This document shows, in pieces, positions 59,598 through 64,000 of a DNA stretch of 64,000 bases. Under the pieces are notes generated by a model, which was not told the DNA's origin, ran no database searches, and worked only from the letters and a program-made list of their open reading frames with translations. The position numbers and the translations under genes were made by a program. Every line of letters begins with the position of its first letter. Within the stretch, counting starts at the first letter, position 1. Origin of the DNA: Streptomyces sparsogenes (GTDB lineage Bacteria; Actinomycetota; Actinomycetes; Streptomycetales; Streptomycetaceae); NCBI RefSeq assembly GCF_001704635.1, contig NZ_MAXF01000031.1, positions 1-64,000 of the forward strand. Direction: 5' to 3'.

Positions 59598-59800
59598 CCC
59601 CGCCCGGGCGCCTGCCCCGGCTCACTTGGCGGAGCGCCGTGTCATCCGGCGGCCGTCGGGTATGTCCCAGGCGCTCTTGCCCCCCGCGCGACAATGGGGG
59701 GAGAGAACGAGACAGCTCGGCCAGATAAGGCCGTCCGGCGGCGTCGCCGCGGGACGGCCCGAGGACCCTGGGGGTCCGACGACTCATGAGGAGAGATCAC

Positions 59801-60166
59801 ATGCCCGAGCCGCATCCGGCTCAAGGCCCGCACGGCACCGCGCCCCGGCGGCTGAAACCCGCACCGCTGCTGTTCGAACCCGCCGCGGCCGTCGCGGACG
59901 AGGCGCACTTCTTCGACCTGGAGTCGATCGAGGACCCGCGCGAGCTGCTGTCCCGCTCCACGGAGCTGGTGCTCGCCTTCCGCGCCGCCACCGACCGCGC
60001 CATGGAGTTCCAGGCGATGGCGGCGGCGCAGCTCGCCGATCCACGCCGGTTCGACCGGCTGACCCCGGCCGTGATCGCGGAGCGCGCGGAGTGGACCGAG
60101 GACTACGCCAAGAAGATGGTCGAGTTCGGCCGCGAGCTGATGCGGGGCGGCGACGCGAAGGAGTGA
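59801..60166 (+). CDS. conserved hypothetical protein
   Basis: A 121-residue soluble protein, ATG 59801 behind GAGGAGA. The body is helical (FDLESIEDPRELLSRSTELV; AFRAATDRAMEFQAMAAAQL; WTEDYAKKMVEFGRELMRGG). No motif of known function. An in-frame ATG 15 nt upstream is less well placed. It reads as a stand-alone gene. Confidence 0.65.
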   Translation: MPEPHPAQGPHGTAPRRLKPAPLLFEPAAAVADEAHFFDLESIEDPRELLSRSTELVLAFRAATDRAMEFQAMAAAQLADPRRFDRLTPAVIAERAEWTEDYAKKMVEFGRELMRGGDAKE

Positions 60167-60304
60167 GTCCGGCGTCTTTCGCCGGACGCGTGGCCGCCGC
60201 TGGCCGGTGGCATATGCGGGCGGAAGATACCGCACCCCCCATCGTCACGTACCGGTTTTACCTCATTCCCCTCCGTAGTCTCCTCCACCGGTAAGTGTAG
60301 AAAC

Positions 60305-60874
60305 ATGAGCAGATGGCCTCGGGACTCACATCACGCCGCCGCCTACGTCACCCCCGCCGGAGCCGACTGGCTGGCCTCGGCCAGTGCCTGCCCGCGTAGC
60401 GTGCACGCGCTGTGGGCCCAGTCGCCCTCCGTGCCGGTCACCCTGCCGTGCGGCACCGCCTTCGACGTGGTCAGCATGGACGCGCTCTTCGGCCGCCGGG
60501 TGGTGAGCCGGTTATGGACCGACGGGCCGGGCACCGGCCCGGTGGCGACGCAGCGCGACCGCGTCATGCTGTTCGCCGCTCCGGGCGCGGCCCGGCGGCT
60601 CGGCGCGCTGCTCGGCTGGGAGGAGTGGGCGGCGACCGCGCCGCCGCTGCTCTGCTACGGCTGGGGCGACGCGGTGACCGTCCCGCCCCCGTATCCGCAG
60701 GAGACGCCCGCCCCCGCGAGCACCGGCCGGTGGCTGGTCGCCCCGGACGTACGGCGGCCCTGGCTGCCCGGCCCCGAGGCGCTGCTGTGGGCGTGTGTCC
60801 GGGCGGCCCGCGCGGCCTCCCAGCTCCTCGGCCGCACGCCTGTGACCAGCGCACCCGCCGTTTTTCCGGGCTGA
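60305..60874 (+). CDS. hypothetical protein with TTA codon, Prim-Pol-like in type
   Basis: A 189-residue protein of a type frequent in Streptomyces (PCGTAFDVVSMDALFGRRVV; RDRVMLFAAPGAARRLGALL; GRWLVAPDVRRPWLPGPEAL). Some relatives are labelled bifunctional primase/polymerase N-terminal, but the catalytic acids are not evident. Codon 70 (60512-60514) is TTA, so expression is probably bldA-dependent. tRNA-Lys follows 56 nt later. Confidence 0.65.
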   Translation: MSRWPRDSHHAAAYVTPAGADWLASASACPRSVHALWAQSPSVPVTLPCGTAFDVVSMDALFGRRVVSRLWTDGPGTGPVATQRDRVMLFAAPGAARRLGALLGWEEWAATAPPLLCYGWGDAVTVPPPYPQETPAPASTGRWLVAPDVRRPWLPGPEALLWACVRAARAASQLLGRTPVTSAPAVFPG

Positions 60875-60930
60875 GGGATACGGATTTTCACTCCGCCGGA
60901 TCCGGGTGCTAAGGTCTTCTACGTCAGCAG

Positions 60931-61004
60931 GCGCCGCTAGCTCAGTTGGTTAGAGCAGCTGACTCTTAATCAGCGGGTCCGGGGTTCGAGTCCCTGGCGG
61001 CGCA
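60931..61004 (+). tRNA. tRNA-Lys (CTT)
   Basis: Acceptor GCGCCGC/GCGGCGC, D-arm GCTCAGTTGGTTAGAGC, anticodon stem GCTGA/TCAGC with loop CTCTTAA (anticodon CTT at 60965-60967), T-arm CCGGGGTTCGAGTCCCTGG with discriminator A. CCA is not encoded. Confidence 0.96.
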
Positions 61005-61014
61005 CCGACAGTGG

Positions 61015-61046
61015 AAGGCCCCCTCGTCACGGCGAGGGGGCCTTTC
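61015..61046 (+). terminator. terminator behind tRNA-Lys
   Basis: AAGGCCCCCTCG-TCACGG-CGAGGGGGCCTT then T: a 12-bp near-perfect stem with a TTTC tail, 11 nt past the tRNA. Confidence 0.85.
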
Positions 61047-61090
61047 GCGTGGCGGCGACCGCCACGGCCGAGGGGAAGGGGAGACGCGCG

Positions 61091-61693
61091 ATGCCGACGG
61101 GAGTAGCCCTCCGCGACGCCCGCGAGCAGCTGTTCGACGCCGCGGAGCGGGTCCTGCTCCGGGACGGGCCGAGCGCGCTGACCAGCCGGGCGGTGACCAC
61201 CGAGGCGGGCTGTGCCAAGGGGGTCCTGCACCGCCACTTCGCCGATTTCGACGCCTTCCTCGCCGAGCTGGTGCTGGACCGGATCGCCCGGATCGACGAC
61301 CAGGCCGCCGCGCTGCGCGAGGCCGCCGGGACCGGCACCGTCGCCGACAACCTCACCGGCGCGCTGAGCGACCTCTTCGAATCGGTCGCCGTGGCGATCG
61401 TCAGCCTGATCACGTTCCGGGACGACCTGCGCGCCCGGCTGCGGCAGGACAGGCCGACCGGCGTCCCGCTGCTGGCCGAGGCCACGGCGATGATCGCCGC
61501 CTATCTGACCGCCGAGCGCGACCTGGGCCGCGTCGCGGCCGACGCGGACGTCGACACGCTCGCCCCCACCCTGATCGGCGCCGGGCACCTGCTGTTCGCC
61601 GACCGGCACGGCGCCCCGCCCGGGGCCGGGGCCGTCCGCAAGGTCGTCACCACGGTCGTCGGCGGCGTCCTGCGGGAACCGCCGTCGGCGTGA
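61091..61693 (+). CDS. TetR-family regulator
   Basis: A 200-residue TetR protein with HTH REQLFDAAERVLLRDGPSAL, SRAVTTEAGCAKGVLHRHFA and DFDAFLAELVLDRIARI. ATG 61091 follows GGGGAG. Convergent with the deoxysugar genes, ending 7 nt from the ketoreductase stop. Targets unknown. Confidence 0.88.
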   Translation: MPTGVALRDAREQLFDAAERVLLRDGPSALTSRAVTTEAGCAKGVLHRHFADFDAFLAELVLDRIARIDDQAAALREAAGTGTVADNLTGALSDLFESVAVAIVSLITFRDDLRARLRQDRPTGVPLLAEATAMIAAYLTAERDLGRVAADADVDTLAPTLIGAGHLLFADRHGAPPGAGAVRKVVTTVVGGVLREPPSA

Positions 61694-61700
61694 GGCGGCC

Positions 61701-62756
61701 CTACGAGGCGCCTGCCGGCGTGCGCTCCGCCGCCTCCCGGATCTCGTCCAGGAGCTGCGCCTGACGCAGCACGACGGCCGGGCCGGCCACCGCGTCCTCC
61801 CCCTCCGGCGTGTCCTCCCCCTCCGGCGCGTCCCCGCCGTCCCTTACTGCCGTGACCGCCGTGACCGCCGTGACGGCCCGGGCGAAGGCGGCCAGGGTGT
61901 TCGTCACCTGGTCGTCGCGCTCCACCGGCAGCTCCTCCTCGCGGTCGGCGCGCCGCAGGCGGATCCGGGGGCGGAAGTCGGCGGGCGGGGTGTAGGCCCG
62001 CTCGACGGTCAGCCGCCCCTCGGTGCCCCACAGCTCGTACATGGCCACGTACGGGTGGTCGAGCCCGAAGGTCAGCTGGGCGGTGACCCCCTGGGGTGTG
62101 CACAGCACGGCGGCGCCGGAGGTGTCCACCCGCCGCCCGGCGCCGTGGCTGAGCACCGCGCCCGCGACCCGCAGGCCCGGGCCCAGGAAGTGCAGCGCCG
62201 CGCGCACCGGATACACGCCGACGTCCCACAGCGCGCCGCCGCCGAGAGCCGGGTCGTAGCGGATGTCCGAGTCGTCGAGCCGGGGGATGGCGAACGCGGC
62301 GTGCAGGGCGCGCGGTTCGCCGATCGCGCCCTCGGCGAGCGCCGCGCGCACCGCCTCGTGCTGGCGGTGGTGGACGAACATCACGTTCTCCCGCAGCACC
62401 AGACCGCGCTCGCGGGCGAGGGTCAGCAGTTCGGCGGTGCGCGCCCGGTCGGTGGTGAGCGGCTTCTCCGCCAGCACGTGCTTGCCCGCGCGCAGCGCCG
62501 CCTCCACCCACCGCGCGTGCAGGGCGGCGGGCAGCGGTACGTACACCGCCTCCACCTCCTCAAGCGCCAGCAGCTCCGCGTATCCGGTCACCGGTCGGCA
62601 GCCGTACTGCCGCGCCGTCTCCACGGCCCTGGCCCCGTCCCGGCTGGCGACCGCCACCAGCTCGGTGCCGGGCGCGGCCGAGATGGCCGGCAGCATCCGG
62701 CGCCGCGCGAAGGCGGAGCAGCCCAACACACCTATGCGCAGTTCCGCGTCGCTCAT
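61701..62756 (-). CDS. NDP-hexose 3-ketoreductase (Gfo/Idh/MocA family)
   Basis: A 351-residue NAD(P)-dependent oxidoreductase: Rossmann LRIGVLGCSAFARRRMLPAI, VYVPLPAALHARWVEAALRA, HVLAEKPLTTDRARTAELLT (EKP motif), GGALWDVGVYPVRAALHFLG. The adjacent 2,3-dehydratase, with which it overlaps by ATGA, defines the pathway: together they convert an NDP-4-keto-6-deoxyhexose to a 2,6-dideoxy sugar. Thr/Val and Gly/Glu tandem repeats (AVTAVTAVTAV; PEGEDTPEGED) near the C-terminus look like slippage products and are atypical. Confidence 0.85.
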   Translation of the reverse strand: MSDAELRIGVLGCSAFARRRMLPAISAAPGTELVAVASRDGARAVETARQYGCRPVTGYAELLALEEVEAVYVPLPAALHARWVEAALRAGKHVLAEKPLTTDRARTAELLTLARERGLVLRENVMFVHHRQHEAVRAALAEGAIGEPRALHAAFAIPRLDDSDIRYDPALGGGALWDVGVYPVRAALHFLGPGLRVAGAVLSHGAGRRVDTSGAAVLCTPQGVTAQLTFGLDHPYVAMYELWGTEGRLTVERAYTPPADFRPRIRLRRADREEELPVERDDQVTNTLAAFARAVTAVTAVTAVRDGGDAPEGEDTPEGEDAVAGPAVVLRQAQLLDEIREAAERTPAGAS

Positions 62757-64000
62757 CGGCCGTCCTCTCCCATCGCCGCCAGACAGGCCAGCAGCGTACG
62801 CGCCTGGACGTTGACGTAGTGGCCGTGCCGGACCAGAGAGCGCAACTGGGCCGGGGTGACCCAGCGGTAGCCCGGCGGCGGGTCCAGCGGGGCCCGGTCG
62901 GTCTCCACGACCAGGGTGCGGCTCTCCGCGTTCAGGAACCGCCCGCCCTCCTCCGAGTGCACCGCCTCGTAGCGCACCCGGCCGCCCGCGTCCTGGACGA
63001 GGTCGAGGAAGGGCGGTCGGTGCTCGGGCGGCAGCCGGTCCCAGTTGCCTGGGGTGCACTGGACGGTGGGCCCCAGCTCGACCGTGTCCAGGAAGCCGCC
63101 CTCGACGCGCGCGTGCGCGAGCACATGCAGGACGCCGCCGAACCGCCGCGCCACGAAGGCGGTGATCCCGGTCCCCACCGGCTCGAACAGCGGCTGGGTC
63201 CAGCTGCTCACCTCCCGGCTGTCCGCCCGCACCGACACCGCCACGACCTTGAAGTACCTGCCGTCCTCGTGGTCGATGGACATGTCGCCGCGCCGCCAGC
63301 CGGGCACGGAGGCGAGCGGGACGCGCTCGGTGCGCAGCGCGCGCCGCGAGCGCTCGCCGGTGAACCAGGACCGCAGCTCGGCGTCGGTATGCAGCGCCGA
63401 GGTGCCGGGATCGTGGTCCGGCACACAGGACAGCACCGTGCGCGCGTCCATGTTGACGACCAGGTCCCGGTGGAGCAGCGCGTTGATCTGACCGAGGGTC
63501 AGCCAGCAGAAGTCGTCCTCCAGCGGGACCTCGTCCAGCGCCTCCACGAGCATGTTGCGGTTGCTCTTGCGGTAGAACCACGAGCCGTGTTCCGACTGGA
63601 GGGTGTCGGCGACGACCCGGCCGCGCCCGGGCCGGACGAAGTAGTCCAGGTACTTCACGTCCTGGCCGTTGTGCACCTTGGTGTAGTTGCTCCGGGTCGC
63701 CTGCACGGTGGGCGACAGCTGGAGCAGATTGGGGTTGCCCGGCTCCATCTTGGCCTGCATCAGGAAGTGCAGGACCCCGTCGAACTCCTTGGCCAGGATG
63801 CCGAGGATGCCCACCTCGGGCTGGACGATGATCGGCTGCCGCCAGCGGGGGTACGGGCCCTCGTCGGTGGCCGCCGACAGCCCCTCGACCGTGAAGAAAC
63901 GCCCGCTGCGGTGCGTCAGATCGCCGGTGTCCTCCTGGAACGACCAGCCGTCGAGACCGGCGAACGGGATGCGGTCCACGGCGAAGTGGTGGGCCCGCCC
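62753..64000 (-). CDS. NDP-hexose 2,3-dehydratase, N-terminus beyond window
   Basis: At least 415 residues of an NDP-hexose 2,3-dehydratase, the enzyme that starts C-2 deoxygenation. Two homologous halves are visible: WSFQEDTGDLTHRSGRFFTV ... PIIVQPEVGILGILAKEFDG ... SPTVQATRSNYT and GDMSIDHEDGRYFKVVAVSV ... GITAFVARRFGGVLHVLAHA ... GPTVQCTPGNWD, the duplicated fold of this family. The frame is open through base 64000 with residues ARAHHFAVDRIPFAG preceding the apparent Met at 63979, so the true start is outside. Marks the edge of a deoxysugar-containing natural-product cluster. Confidence 0.9.
   Translation of the reverse strand, partial: GRAHHFAVDRIPFAGLDGWSFQEDTGDLTHRSGRFFTVEGLSAATDEGPYPRWRQPIIVQPEVGILGILAKEFDGVLHFLMQAKMEPGNPNLLQLSPTVQATRSNYTKVHNGQDVKYLDYFVRPGRGRVVADTLQSEHGSWFYRKSNRNMLVEALDEVPLEDDFCWLTLGQINALLHRDLVVNMDARTVLSCVPDHDPGTSALHTDAELRSWFTGERSRRALRTERVPLASVPGWRRGDMSIDHEDGRYFKVVAVSVRADSREVSSWTQPLFEPVGTGITAFVARRFGGVLHVLAHARVEGGFLDTVELGPTVQCTPGNWDRLPPEHRPPFLDLVQDAGGRVRYEAVHSEEGGRFLNAESRTLVVETDRAPLDPPPGYRWVTPAQLRSLVRHGHYVNVQARTLLACLAAMGEDGR

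Noticed and set aside
1..64000. CRISPR arrays, rRNA genes, insertion sequences, prophage
   Set aside because: No regularly spaced repeats of CRISPR length, no rRNA sequence and no transposase or phage structural motif was seen.

Overview
The window is chromosomal DNA from a Streptomyces or a very close relative. GC is very high with strong third-position GC bias, and the adpA-orn pair, the cebR/cebEFG-bglC locus and rare TTA codons are hallmarks of the genus. From memory, the backbone follows the S. coelicolor order around SCO2770-SCO2798. Two departures stand out. The desferrioxamine genes I would expect between acdH and glmS are absent, and about 22 kb of accessory DNA lies between tRNA-His and cebR.

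Layout. 1-2.7 kb: end of a cold-shock gene, a DEAD-box helicase and an uncharacterised phosphatase-like gene. 2.8-11.9 kb: acyl-CoA block (thioesterase, acyl-CoA dehydrogenase, AccR-like TetR, then accD1-accA1-hmgL-acdH), best read as leucine/short-chain acyl-CoA catabolism. The divergent tetR/accD1 promoter carries two GTTAA-N6-TTAAC operators and a six-copy 14-bp tandem repeat. 12.0-18.4 kb: glmS, usp, a small membrane protein, adpA (TTA codon), orn and tRNA-His. 18.4-28.9 kb: a RiPP island. On the minus strand lies a decayed lasso-peptide operon (cyclase C-terminal remnant, B1, B2 and a PIMT-like methyltransferase). On the plus strand lies an intact graspetide operon (precursor with a PFGLSKA leader motif, ATP-grasp ligase, PIMT-like methyltransferase). 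Tiny overlapping genes, XRE regulators, a second murG-like gene and two broken sugar/phosphatase genes accompany them. 29-35.3 kb: a Tat lipoprotein of the dimethylformamidase-beta family, a three-domain glycosyltransferase, a small secreted NDCD-repeat protein and a GT2 enzyme coupled to it. 35.4-46.7 kb: cellulose/cellobiose locus (GH48 and GH6 exocellulases, cebR, cebEFG, bglC) with four CebR operators. 46.8-54 kb: a stand-alone qcrB, a TetR gene with a perfect operator, dppA-like, spermidine-synthase-like, XRE/TPR and histidine-phosphatase genes. 54.1-59.6 kb: an Aur1-like PAP2 protein followed by a three-gene operon (RecB-family Fe-S nuclease, unknown protein, SF1 helicase). 59.8-64 kb: hypotheticals, tRNA-Lys, a TetR gene and the edge of a deoxysugar cluster (3-ketoreductase, 2,3-dehydratase).

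How the parts fit. Extracellular GH48 and GH6 release cellobiose, CebE/F/G import it, BglC cleaves it, and CebR represses every transcription unit of this set. GH48, GH6 and cebE each carry a TTA leucine codon, so cellulose use should also depend on the bldA tRNA. The same codon occurs in adpA and in the graspetide ligase, which ties cellulose use and RiPP maturation to the developmental programme. The most novel material is the pair of PIMT-bearing RiPP loci 4 kb apart, the secreted-protein/glycosyltransferase operon, and the split Dna2-like nuclease-helicase operon.
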